From assembly GCA_044375105.1 (NCBI GenBank), contig JBILNK010000068.1, positions 1 to 19,915 on the forward strand: DNA of 19,915 nucleotides, given 5' to 3'. Source of the DNA: JBIKLM01 sp044375105 (GTDB taxonomy: Bacteria; Planctomycetota; UBA1135; GCA-002686595). The notes beneath the pieces are model-generated. The model worked only from the letters and a program-made list of their open reading frames with translations, did no database searches and was not told the origin of the DNA. The position numbers and the translations under genes were made by a program. Positions 1 to 6,933 of this stretch are shown here, one piece after another. Position 1 is the stretch's first letter. Each line of letters begins with the position of its first letter.

Positions 1-450
1 GGCCTCCTGGCCTTGACAAGCACCTCCGTGGCCACCCACAAGCTGCGCGAGACCGACCACGCCCGGCAGCTGGCCCGCGACGGGCTAGCGGCGGTCGTGC
101 GCGACGTGGAGGTCGCCTCCCGGCTGATCGACAAGCAATCGGCCGACTGGTCGGCCCAGCTGCTGGCCCGATTCTCTGGCGCCGAGGCCTGGCGCGCGGT
201 CGACGGCCTCGATCCCTGGCCCGATCAGCCCGGCGTGATCGAGCTGCGCTTCTTTCCGGACGAGACCATCGGCGACGACGAGCTCGGCTTTCCCTTGGGT
301 CTGCCGCGGGACCTCGACAACGACGGCTTCGCCTCGAGCCCGGACGTCAGCGACTCGGCGCGCCTGCTGCCGGCTGTAGCCCGTGCCCGCTGGACGACGA
401 ACGCCGGCGATCGGGAACTGGTCCAGGGCTTCTTCGTGATGGGGTATTGA
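1..450 (+). CDS. Minor pilin-like protein (PilV/PulI type), 5'-truncated by the window edge
   Basis: The frame is open from base 1 and ends at TGA 448-450, giving 149 residues of an incomplete protein. The first visible residues (GLLALTSTSV, then an Arg/Glu/Asp-rich amphipathic helix, HARQLARDGLAAVVRDVEVA) look like the end of the hydrophobic N-terminal helix of a type IV pilin or type II secretion pseudopilin. The prepilin peptidase site would lie just before the window. An Asp-rich DLDNDGF stretch near the middle resembles a calcium-binding loop. The next gene, with a clear prepilin signal, starts 2 nt after the stop (or overlaps it if a TTG start is used), so the two are almost certainly cotranscribed. 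Family assignment rests on helix character and neighbour, not on a diagnostic motif. The TTG at 13 is not a likely true start because it falls inside the helix. Confidence 0.7.
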   Translation, partial: GLLALTSTSVATHKLRETDHARQLARDGLAAVVRDVEVASRLIDKQSADWSAQLLARFSGAEAWRAVDGLDPWPDQPGVIELRFFPDETIGDDELGFPLGLPRDLDNDGFASSPDVSDSARLLPAVARARWTTNAGDRELVQGFFVMGY

Positions 451-452
451 AG

Positions 453-1484
453 ATGGATGCGCAGCGACTGTCTCGACGGCTCGGATTCGCCCTGATCGAG
501 GTACTCGTGGCCCTGGCGATCCTGGCCGGCCTGGTGCTGGCGGTCGCCGGCGCCGCCCACCAACAAAACGATGCGCTGCGTTTCTTCGCGCGCCTCAGCA
601 GCCAGAGCCAGCGAGCGCAGATCCTTCTCGGCCGGATCGAAACGGCCCTAGAGGATGCCCAACCCGCCAGCATCGACGCCTTCCTGCTGAGTTCCATCAA
701 TGCCGGCAGCACCACGAATCTCTCCCTCGATACGGTCGCCGGCTTCCCCGATCGCGGCGTGCTGCTGGTCGAGCCGGGCACTCCGCGTGCGGAACGCATC
801 GGCTACGAGGGCCTGCGTACCGGCGGCGGCGCCCGGGTGCTGCAGCTGACCCGCGGGCTGTGCGGCAGCGCGGCGGCCCATGCGCAGGGCGTGCCGGTGC
901 TGTGGTCCGGCGCCGCCTTTGCCATCGAGCAACAGACTGCTCCGCCCGCCAGCGCCTTCGACGGCGTCTCCATGGAGCAGGGCCGGCCGGTCTTCTTCCG
1001 CGGGGAGGGCACCGGCTTCAGCTTCCGCAAGCCGGTCGACCTGGGTCAAGGCGTGATCGATGGCCTCGAACCGCAATGGGGCGCCGACCTGGGCGCCGGC
1101 GGGCTGAGCACCGGTCGCAGCGCGATCGTGTTCGTTGCCCTGCGCGAGCTGAGCGAAGCGGAGCTGGGCTTCGACGCGAACCGCGACCGCGATCGGGAGG
1201 ACATCCTCGAGGTCGGCGAGCTGCGTCTGCGCACCTGGGATACGAACGACGGGCTGGTGCCACCGCGGGACCTGAGCCTGGGCGGCAGCGGCATCCTGCA
1301 GGAGCGTTGCAACCACGGCGGAGACCTGGACGGCGACGGCTTCGCCGACCCGATCCTGCTCTGGCATCCCGACTCGGGCCGGGTGCGCGTGCGCCTGTTC
1401 CTGCTGGTCGAGAGCGAGCGCGGCGAGCCCCAGATCCAGCGCGTCGAGACGGCGCTGTGCCTGCGCAACCCGGCCGAGATCTGA
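453..1484 (+). CDS. Prepilin-like protein (PulJ/PilW-type minor pseudopilin)
   Basis: The protein has 343 residues. It opens with a short basic leader and the prepilin peptidase motif G11^F12-A-L-I-E16, followed by a hydrophobic helix of about 20 residues (VLVALAILAGLVLAVAG). Glu16 is Glu5 of the mature form, as required for pilin assembly. It should be processed by PilD, inserted in the inner membrane and built into a type IV pilus or type II secretion pseudopilus. Residues about 105-150 (GTPRAERIGYEG ... LQLTRGLCGS) form a beta segment that I have the impression recurs in large minor pilins. Near residue 291 there is an Asp-rich DLDGDGFAD loop like the one in the preceding gene. ATG 453 is preferred because it gives a normal leader. 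TTG 447 adds two residues and would overlap the upstream stop. At 343 residues it is larger than most PulJ proteins. Confidence 0.85.
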   Translation: MDAQRLSRRLGFALIEVLVALAILAGLVLAVAGAAHQQNDALRFFARLSSQSQRAQILLGRIETALEDAQPASIDAFLLSSINAGSTTNLSLDTVAGFPDRGVLLVEPGTPRAERIGYEGLRTGGGARVLQLTRGLCGSAAAHAQGVPVLWSGAAFAIEQQTAPPASAFDGVSMEQGRPVFFRGEGTGFSFRKPVDLGQGVIDGLEPQWGADLGAGGLSTGRSAIVFVALRELSEAELGFDANRDRDREDILEVGELRLRTWDTNDGLVPPRDLSLGGSGILQERCNHGGDLDGDGFADPILLWHPDSGRVRVRLFLLVESERGEPQIQRVETALCLRNPAEI

Positions 1485-1987
1485 GCACCTGAGAACGAGA
1501 ACCGCTCGAGCCGCGAACGAGCACCCGGAGCGGACAGTGTGCATTTGCAGGGCCTGCCGATCGGCGGCAATCGAAGCTGGGGCCCTCGCTGCGCACCCCT
1601 AGCTCCCAAGCTTTGATCCATGTTGGGGCTGGGGACGCAGCGGCTACCCGTTGGAGACGCCGGGCGGATCGGCCTGCGGGCCGCGACCAGCTCCAGGGCC
1701 TCGGGAGGGAGCTGGCTCCGCTCCCCTGCGGCCGCCGGCAAATGGCCCGGCCTGGCTCGGGCGATGGCGCGGAGGACCCCCGCGCGCTTTGGCTCGCTGG
1801 CGGATCGAGCCGCGCGCTCCCCGGGGCGAGCCGGCGGGCTGCGCGCATCGGGCGCCCAAACGGGCGGCATGTCCAGACGCGGGGCGAAGCATTTATTTCG
1901 ACAGGAGTCGAACCGCCACCCTGCGCCCCAAGCTCCCCAGGTCGCCCCGGATTCAACCGGCTGGCGGCGAGCGTAAGCTCTGCGGCC
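1485..1987 (+). other. Gene-free spacer between pilin and dehydrogenase genes
   Basis: No convincing coding frame is seen on either strand; the open frames here are Arg/Pro/Ala-rich products of high GC. Two structures stand out. One is a perfect inverted repeat TTCGAC-AGGA-GTCGAA at 1897-1912. The other is a 15-nt stretch at 1724-1738 that is the exact reverse complement of part of the hairpin repeat at 6854-6868. Just after the pilin stop, CCGCTC (1502-1507) could pair with GAGCGG (1528-1533), a weak terminator candidate. Confidence 0.6.
1974..1979 (+). promoter_or_regulatory. Candidate -10 box (TAAGCT) 8 nt before the start codon
   Basis: TAAGCT fits TANNNT and ends 8 nt before ATG 1988, the position expected for a leaderless or nearly leaderless transcript. 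No Shine-Dalgarno motif separates it from the ATG. No good -35 box is visible; TTCAAC at 1952-1957 is weak. Confidence 0.3.
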
Positions 1988-3667
1988 ATGCCGGCCACGG
2001 TCGAGATCGAGCTGCCCCCGGGCCCCGAACCCGACGCATCCCGGGACCAAGCACTTTGGCTGGCGGCCGCGGAGCGCCGTCTGCGGTTGGCCAAGGGTTC
2101 CCTGGCCGCCTTGCGCCTCAAGCGCTTCTCTTTCGATGCCCGGCGGCAACACCGCGTGTGGCGCATCGAGCTCGAGGTGGCGCGCGCCGGCGAGCGCCTC
2201 GAGCCCGGGCCCGACACCCGCCCGCCCAGCCTGGCCCGTCCGGCCCCCGGCGCGCCGCGCGTGGTGGTGATCGGCGCCGGCCCGGCGGGCATGTTCTGCG
2301 CCTTCGATTGCCTGCGCGCGGGCCTGGCCGTGACGCTGATCGAGCGCGGCGGCGACGTGCGCGCCCGGCGGCGGCCCCTGGCCCAAATCCACCGCGGACA
2401 GGGCGTGGACGTCGAAAGCAACTACTGCTTCGGCGAGGGCGGCGCGGGCACCTATTCCGACGGCAAGCTCTACACCCGCTCCGGCTCGCGCCAGGAGATC
2501 CAGGGCATCCTCGCGGTGCTCGTGCAGCACGGCGCGCCCGAGCGCATCCTGCACTCCTGGCGCCCGCACATCGGCAGCAACCGGCTGCCCCAGGTGGTCT
2601 CCACCCTGCGGCAGACCCTGCTCGACGCCGGCGTCGAGGTGCTGTTCCATCGGCGCGCGGAAGACCTGGCGGTCAGCGGCGAAGGCGCGGCGCGGCGCGT
2701 GGTCGGCGTCTGGCACCGCTCGACCCTCGCGGAGCACGGCGAGCGGCACCTGACCCCGGCCCAGGCGGTGGTGCTCGCCACCGGGCACAGCGCCCGCGAC
2801 GCGCTCGAGCTGGCCGCCCGCGCCGGGGCGCGCCTCGAGCCCAAGGGCTTCGCCCTGGGAGTGCGCGCGGAACACCCGCAGCGCTTCGTCGACGACCATC
2901 AATATGGCGGCCTGCGCCAGGACCACGACCTACCGCCGGCCTTCTACGAGCTGGTGACCCAGGCCGAGGGGCGCGGCGTCTACAGCTTCTGCATGTGCCC
3001 CGGCGGCTGGATCGTGCCGGCCACGACCTCGCCGGACCGCGTGGTCACCAACGGCATGAGCCTTTCGCGGCGCGATTCGCCCTTCGCCAATTCGGGCATC
3101 GTGGTGCAGCTCGATCCCGAGGACTGGTGCGGCGAGCGCGCGCGGCTCCTGGGCCTCGAGGAGCTGGTCGGCGGCGCCCCGCGCACGCCCGAGGAGGACC
3201 CGCTTTTCGGCGTGCGCATCCAGGAGGCCCTGGAACGGCGCTGCGCCCTGGCGGGCGGCGGCGCTTCCAAGGTGCCGGCCCAGGCGATCCAGCGCTTCCT
3301 GGCCGGACAGGGCCCGGGCGAGGCCCTGCCCACCAGCTACCAGGCCGGGGTGACGCCGGTCGAGATGGGCCAGCTCCTGCCCAAGGGCATCGCCACGGCC
3401 CTGCGCGAAGGCCTGCGCGCCTTCGACCAGCGCATCCCCGGTTTCGTCAGCGATCGCGGCCAGCTGCTGGCGCCCGAGTCGCGCACCAGCTCGCCTGTGC
3501 GCCTGTCCCGCGACCGCGGCAGCTACCTGGCCCTCTCGACCCTGGGCGGGCTGCTCGAGGGCCTCTATCCCTGCGGAGAAGGCGCCGGCTTCGCCGGGGG
3601 CATCGTCTCCGCCGCCCTGGACGGCCGACGCGTGGCCCAGGCCCTGGCGCAGCGCTTGATCGGCTGA
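1988..3667 (+). CDS. COG2509-type FAD-dependent dehydrogenase (NAD(P)/FAD-dependent oxidoreductase)
   Basis: The protein has 559 residues. Residues 1-85 match the small N-terminal domain typical of this family (ALRLKRFSFDARR then HRVWRIELEV). Residues 91-122 form the dinucleotide-binding beta-alpha-beta unit, VVVIGAGPAGMF with GxGxxG at 96-101 and an acidic strand end (LIERG) that would bind the FAD ribose. The segments NYCFGEGGAGTYSDGKLYTR and YSFCMCPGGWIVPA are highly characteristic of COG2509 proteins, and a C-terminal YPCGEGAGFAGGIVSAALDG closes the FAD site. The protein is soluble with no signal peptide. Its substrate is not established for the family; a redox role in the cytoplasm is the safe statement. 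ATG 1988 is chosen because conserved sequence begins right after it, while the upstream open frame to 1613 is low-quality sequence. It appears to be a single-gene unit. Confidence 0.92.
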   Translation: MPATVEIELPPGPEPDASRDQALWLAAAERRLRLAKGSLAALRLKRFSFDARRQHRVWRIELEVARAGERLEPGPDTRPPSLARPAPGAPRVVVIGAGPAGMFCAFDCLRAGLAVTLIERGGDVRARRRPLAQIHRGQGVDVESNYCFGEGGAGTYSDGKLYTRSGSRQEIQGILAVLVQHGAPERILHSWRPHIGSNRLPQVVSTLRQTLLDAGVEVLFHRRAEDLAVSGEGAARRVVGVWHRSTLAEHGERHLTPAQAVVLATGHSARDALELAARAGARLEPKGFALGVRAEHPQRFVDDHQYGGLRQDHDLPPAFYELVTQAEGRGVYSFCMCPGGWIVPATTSPDRVVTNGMSLSRRDSPFANSGIVVQLDPEDWCGERARLLGLEELVGGAPRTPEEDPLFGVRIQEALERRCALAGGGASKVPAQAIQRFLAGQGPGEALPTSYQAGVTPVEMGQLLPKGIATALREGLRAFDQRIPGFVSDRGQLLAPESRTSSPVRLSRDRGSYLALSTLGGLLEGLYPCGEGAGFAGGIVSAALDGRRVAQALAQRLIG

Positions 3668-3773
3668 ATCTCTGCGGCCGAACGCAGCCGAGCCTGCGGC
3701 AGGGCGCTCGCAACCACCTTGGACGCAAGCGCAGGCCCGGAGTCCTGGACGGCCGACCGGGCGACCAGGGGAC

Positions 3774-4181
3774 TCAAGGCGCGAGCACCCGGCGATAGTC
3801 CACCTGCATGACTTCGATCCACTGTCCATCGGAGCCCATCACGCTGGCCCGCAGGAGGCGTCGATCGGGGGAGAGCAGCTCGAACGCGTCGCGATAGCGT
3901 TTCGCCCCCAGGCTGCCATCCAAGGCCGGGCTGCGGGCATCCAGTCTCAGGGTGCGGCCGGTTTCGTCCAGCACGCCCCGATAGCCCCACAGGCGGTGTT
4001 GGAACGAATCGAGCCAGGTGCCCACGAAGGCCTGCTCGAGCGGATCGTGGCGCAGGGGGATCAAGCCCCGCATGGGCTGGCCAGCGAGCTCCGAGCTCAG
4101 CTCGCCCTGGAGCCGCAGCTCGCCGATCGTGCGCACCTTTTCGGTCGCCCGATGCACGAGCGCCTCCGCGCCCTCGACCAT
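3774..4181 (-). CDS. DUF1579-like protein, conserved domain (start uncertain; in-frame TAG upstream)
   Basis: From the first available ATG at 4181 this reads 135 residues. The C-terminal two thirds resemble DUF1579: FVGTWLDSFQHRLWGYRGVLDETGR, then an LRLDARSP strand, a YRDAFELLSPDRRLLRASV segment and a final DGQWIEVMQVDYRR. The family is a predicted lipocalin-like beta barrel of unknown function. The domain clearly begins before this ATG: the same frame continues upstream through EQHRWLSGRVGDKEVESR, where the family normally has its first strand, until a TAG at 4251-4253. There is no ATG, GTG or TTG between that TAG and 4181. The gene lies downstream of lgt on the same strand. It is either a pseudogene, a gene carrying a sequencing error, a read-through case, or a shortened protein starting at 4181. 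Confidence 0.65.
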   Translation of the reverse strand: MVEGAEALVHRATEKVRTIGELRLQGELSSELAGQPMRGLIPLRHDPLEQAFVGTWLDSFQHRLWGYRGVLDETGRTLRLDARSPALDGSLGAKRYRDAFELLSPDRRLLRASVMGSDGQWIEVMQVDYRRVLAP

Positions 4182-4361
4182 GCGGCTCTCGACCTCCTTA
4201 TCGCCGACCCGACCGCTGAGCCAGCGGTGCTGCTCGATCGGCGCCTCGATCTACAGCGGCGGTATGGCGCCCTGGGCCGGAGGCTCCTCGGTCGCCGCAC
4301 GGGGGCCGACCCAGGCCGCCAAGAATACGAGGTGCCCGAGGGTGTGACGGAATCGAATCAA
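4182..4361 (-). other. Putative detached N-terminus (signal peptide) of the DUF1579 gene, ended by amber codon 4251-4253
   Basis: In the same frame as the DUF1579 domain, a TTG at 4361 begins a 36-codon segment with secretion-signal features. It has a basic start (MIRFRH), a hydrophobic core (LGHLVFLAAWVG), a plausible cleavage site after PRA, and a Pro/Ala/Glu linker (EEPPAQGAIPPL). Codon 37 is TAG. Reading then resumes in frame with IEAPIEQHRWL and the DUF1579 domain. CAG (Gln) at codon 37 would give one continuous secreted protein of about 194 residues. An earlier TTG at 4427 is an alternative start, 18 nt after the lgt stop. Confidence 0.5.
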
Positions 4362-4445
4362 GTCGAACAGGGAGCGCTGGATTCGGGGCAGCTGCCGGAG
4401 GTAGCTCTCGCTGCTTTCCCTGGGCAAGAGACCGGAAGCGAGCGC

Positions 4446-5480
4446 TCAGCCCGCGTTGGCCGGGCGCGGGGCCCGGCCGCGCAACAGGCCGCGGCCGAAG
4501 AAGTACAGGCCCGCCAGCAGCATGGCGCTGGAGAGGGTCTGGCCCATGGTCAGGCCCCACAGCACCGTGCCCAGGGGGTCGTCCGGGTCGGTGAACTGGG
4601 AGTCGGGCTGGCGCAGGTACTCGAGGCTGAAGCGGGCCAGGGCGTAGCCCAGCAGGAACAGGCCGCCGTAGGTGCCCGGGGCCAGGAGGCGCGAGCGGGT
4701 CAGGCGATAGGCCAGGAACAGCACGATTCCGAGCAGCAGGCCTTCGGCCAGACCCTCCATCAGCTGGCTGGCATAGCGGTAGGGCACCAGCTCGCGGGCC
4801 TTCGACCAATCGAGCTGCTGCCGCAGCAGGTTCCAGTCGATCGGCCGGCCGAAGCCGTCGGTCTGGACGAGACGGTCTTGGATCGACTCCCAGCTGCGCT
4901 GGCGGAAGGCGTACTGGATGGCCAGTTCCTTGGTGCGCGTGTCGAGCACCCGGTCGAGCCCCAGGGCGTGGGTCGCCGCGGGGTCGGTCGGGAAGCGCAT
5001 GGCCAGGAAACGCCCCGCTTCGGTGGTGCGGCCGTAGAGCTCGCCGTTGATGAAGTTGGCGAAGCGCACGAAGGCGATGCCCGGCGTGACCGAGAGTGCG
5101 CAGGCGTCGCCGAGACGCGCCCAGGGCAGGCGGTGCTTGCGCGCGTACCAGCTGAAGGCCACGAAGACGCCCAGCAGGCCGCCATGGAAGGACATGCCGC
5201 CCTGCCAGATCTGCAGCAGGCGCAGGGGATCCGCCAGGCCCTGGTCGTAGAACAGCGCGTAGCCGATCCGCCCCCCCAGGATGACCCCGAACAGGAGGGT
5301 CACCAGCAGATCGCCGACCTGCTGTTCCGCCAAGGGCAGGAACCCGCGGCGGCACAACCGGCGCAGGATCCAGTGGGCCACGAAGAAACCCGCCACGTAC
5401 ATGAGCCCGTACCAGCGCACGTCGAGCGGTCCAGGCAGGTCGAAGAGGACCGGGTCGAAGGCAGGGAATTCGAAACTCAT
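4446..5480 (-). CDS. lgt: Prolipoprotein diacylglyceryl transferase
   Basis: Lgt transfers diacylglyceryl from phosphatidylglycerol to the lipobox cysteine of prolipoproteins at the inner membrane. The protein has 344 residues and about seven hydrophobic segments. Key motifs are visible: RWYGLMYVAGF near residue 22; GGRIGYALFYD at 69-79; MSFHGG with His99; the Lgt signature RFANFINGELYGR at 139-151, with Arg139, Asn142, Glu147 and Gly150 aligning to the known essential residues; and RFSLEYLRQPD with Arg283. Two things are odd. The extracytoplasmic stretch between the signature and the SQL motif is about 85 residues, roughly twice that of E. coli, and the usual HPSQLYE is replaced by YASQLMEG. 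The start ATG 5480 fits the family N-terminus; there is no Shine-Dalgarno motif. Its presence fits the two predicted lipoproteins encoded further along. The DUF1579-like gene follows in the same direction. Confidence 0.95.
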   Translation of the reverse strand: MSFEFPAFDPVLFDLPGPLDVRWYGLMYVAGFFVAHWILRRLCRRGFLPLAEQQVGDLLVTLLFGVILGGRIGYALFYDQGLADPLRLLQIWQGGMSFHGGLLGVFVAFSWYARKHRLPWARLGDACALSVTPGIAFVRFANFINGELYGRTTEAGRFLAMRFPTDPAATHALGLDRVLDTRTKELAIQYAFRQRSWESIQDRLVQTDGFGRPIDWNLLRQQLDWSKARELVPYRYASQLMEGLAEGLLLGIVLFLAYRLTRSRLLAPGTYGGLFLLGYALARFSLEYLRQPDSQFTDPDDPLGTVLWGLTMGQTLSSAMLLAGLYFFGRGLLRGRAPRPANAG

Positions 5481-6132
5481 CGGGCGAAGCGGGAGGGCGG
5501 CGGCGGAGTCTAGCAGTCGTTCCCGAGAGCCCGCTGGCGGCCAGGAGCCGGCCCCGCAGAGCCACGCGCTCTGGCCGCACCGCGCCCAAGGCCCCCCCTC
5601 GAGTCGCGACGACCGGCCCGCGAGCCGCGCACGGCCAGACCCGGCGGGCCCGGCCGAGGGCTGGCCAACGCACGGTTCTCCTGAGCTGCGGATCGGCCGC
5701 CGGGCGGCGGACCCGTGGGCCACGCGGCCGCAACCGGGCGCTCCGCAGGCCGCGCGCTGGGCGCTCGAGCGAGGGAGCAGGCCCGGGCGCCAAGAGCCGC
5801 AGGCCAAGGGGGCGCTCGGCCCCCCCTCGCGAAGCGGGCTCAGTGGCTTATGGTCCTGGGCCGGCGTGCGAGCACGCGCTGCGACCGCAGCCTCGGCCCG
5901 CGCTCGACGTCCGCCGCACGCCCGAACGCCCCCGCGCCGCCGGATCGGCCGCCCCCAACCCGGTGGGCGCCAAAGCCCGCGGGCAGTCGGGCGACGGCGA
6001 ACGACCCACCCGGCCCACGGGCGCCTGGCCACCCCCGCCGAACGGCCGGACAACGGCGGCGCGCGCCCAGCGGCCGCGCCGCACTCCGCCTGCCGAGCGC
6101 CCGCCTCACCCCTAGCCCCCGAGCCCCTCCCC
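5481..6132. other. Large GC-rich gene-free spacer between divergent lgt and GST-like genes
   Basis: This 652-nt spacer is extremely GC-rich. Long frames are open on both strands only because stop codons are rare. Their translations are Arg/Pro/Ala/Gly-rich with no domain, and none matches the codon pattern of the neighbours. It must hold two divergent promoters. The only recognisable element is TAGACT (reverse strand, 5512-5507), 26 nt before the lgt start. I see no repeat array or RNA gene. Confidence 0.55.
5507..5512 (-). promoter_or_regulatory. Candidate -10 box (TAGACT) for lgt
   Basis: On the reverse strand TAGACT matches TANNNT and lies 26 nt upstream of the lgt ATG, in sequence that is otherwise almost free of A and T. 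No -35 element was recognised at the usual spacing. Confidence 0.2.
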
Positions 6133-6768
6133 ATGTCCGACCCCGTCAAGATCTACGACCTGGCCGCCTCGCCCCACAACATGAAGGTCCGCATCGCGGC
6201 CGACGTGAAGGGCATCCCCCACCAGGTGATCGAAGTCGACGGCCAGGATCGCTCCGCCGTCCTGGCCCTGACCGGACAGCCGCGCACACCGGCGATCCAA
6301 CACGGCGACGTCAAACTGTTCGGCAGCGGCGCGATCCTGCGCTACTTCGACGCCAACTTCAAAGGGCCCCAGCTCTACACCGCGGATTACGCGGGCATGC
6401 GCCAGATCGAGGACTGGGAGCGCTTCAGCGAAGCGGAACTGGCGCCGCACGTGGGCCGCGCCCTGGGGCAGTTCTTTGCACCCCAGAAGAACCTGGTGGA
6501 ATGCGAGCAGGCCTCGGCCGGGCTGCAGGCCGCGACCCAGAAGATCGAAGACCACCTGGCCAGCGGCAAGTCCTTCCTGTACGGGGATCGCCTGAGCGCG
6601 GCCGACATCTTCTGCGCGCCCTTCGTTTGGTATGGCATGGTGCCCGCCGAGCGCGCGCACCCGGGCAGCCCCGCGGCCTTCATGCACCAGCACCTCAAGA
6701 TCGGCCCGGGCCGCGAGCGCACCCGCGAGTGGTGCACCAAGGTCATGCGCCACCGCTGGAAGGGTTGA
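6133..6768 (+). CDS. Glutathione S-transferase family protein
   Basis: The protein has 211 residues, the usual GST length. Residues 1-80 form a thioredoxin-like fold: strand KIYDLAASP, helix MKVRIAADVKGI, the cis-proline element RTPAI with Pro53, and LFGSGAILRYFD, which corresponds to the glutathione-site strand-loop-helix. Residues 90-205 are helical and contain LYGDRLSAADIFCAP, matching the C-terminal N-capping box (S/T-x-x-D) conserved in GSTs. The acidic residue usually found just before the glutathione-binding serine is glycine here (Gly64-Ser65), and the likely catalytic position is Ser13, though the reaction cannot be told from sequence. It is cytosolic, with no signal peptide. ATG 6133 is supported by the family N-terminus; the upstream sequence is C-rich with no ribosome binding site. 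A hairpin 20 nt past the stop suggests a single-gene transcript. Confidence 0.9.
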   Translation: MSDPVKIYDLAASPHNMKVRIAADVKGIPHQVIEVDGQDRSAVLALTGQPRTPAIQHGDVKLFGSGAILRYFDANFKGPQLYTADYAGMRQIEDWERFSEAELAPHVGRALGQFFAPQKNLVECEQASAGLQAATQKIEDHLASGKSFLYGDRLSAADIFCAPFVWYGMVPAERAHPGSPAAFMHQHLKIGPGRERTREWCTKVMRHRWKG

Positions 6769-6787
6769 TAGGCGGACGATTCATCGA

Positions 6788-6804
6788 CTCGGGCTGGGCC
6801 CGAG
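6788..6804 (+). terminator. Hairpin after the GST-like gene
   Basis: CTCGGGC and GCCCGAG form a perfect 7-bp stem with a TGG loop, 20 nt after the stop codon. There is no T-tract, as is common in very GC-rich genomes. Confidence 0.4.
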
Positions 6805-6834
6805 CCGCGATACCAGCCTGTCCGATGCCTGTCA

Positions 6835-6872
6835 GATGCCTCCGGGCCGCCCTCCGGCGGCCGCAGGGCATC
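6835..6872. repeat. Large hairpin / dispersed repeat copy 1, possible bidirectional terminator
   Basis: The outer stem GATGCC/GGCATC (6 bp) and the inner stem GGCCGCC/GGCGGCC (7 bp) are separated by a small internal loop (TCCG/GCAG), with CTCC as the apical loop. The first 32 nt match 10403-10434 at 28 of 32 positions. It lies between the forward GST-like gene and a reverse small reading frame whose stop codon overlaps the outer stem, so it could terminate both. Confidence 0.55.
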
Positions 6873-6933
6873 AATACAGCTGCTCCAAGGCCCAGCGGAT
6901 CAGGAAGAGGGTCAGGGCGATGATCTGGGGCAT
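6871..6933 (-). CDS. Possible 20-residue hydrophobic peptide
   Basis: A short frame starts at ATG 6933 and ends at TGA 6871. It encodes MPQIIALTLFLIRWALEQLY, one compact hydrophobic helix with a single central Arg. Its stop codon touches the big hairpin, the arrangement expected at the 3' end of a transcript. There is no Shine-Dalgarno motif, and the in-frame sequence upstream is Arg/Pro-rich and looks non-coding. It could be a small membrane peptide or chance. Comparative conservation is not visible from here, so this is a candidate only. Confidence 0.25.
   Translation of the reverse strand: MPQIIALTLFLIRWALEQLY

Noticed and set aside
1895..1920. On the reverse strand GGTTCGACTCC resembles a tRNA or tmRNA T-arm.
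   Set aside because: The flanking bases do not make a T-stem and there is no acceptor stem, CCA end or anticodon arm.
1046..2926. A 626-codon reverse frame opposite the pilin and dehydrogenase genes.
   Set aside because: It is a high-GC shadow of well-recognised forward genes with Arg/Pro/Ala-rich content and no domain.
3996..5513. A 505-codon forward frame opposite lgt and the DUF1579-like gene.
   Set aside because: The Gln/Glu/Ala-rich translation is the usual antisense product of Leu/Ala-rich membrane proteins; lgt on the reverse strand is unmistakable.
5840..6115. Small open frames on both strands in the lgt-GST spacer.
   Set aside because: The peptides are Arg/Pro/Ala-rich, have no start signals or domains, and overlap each other in several frames.
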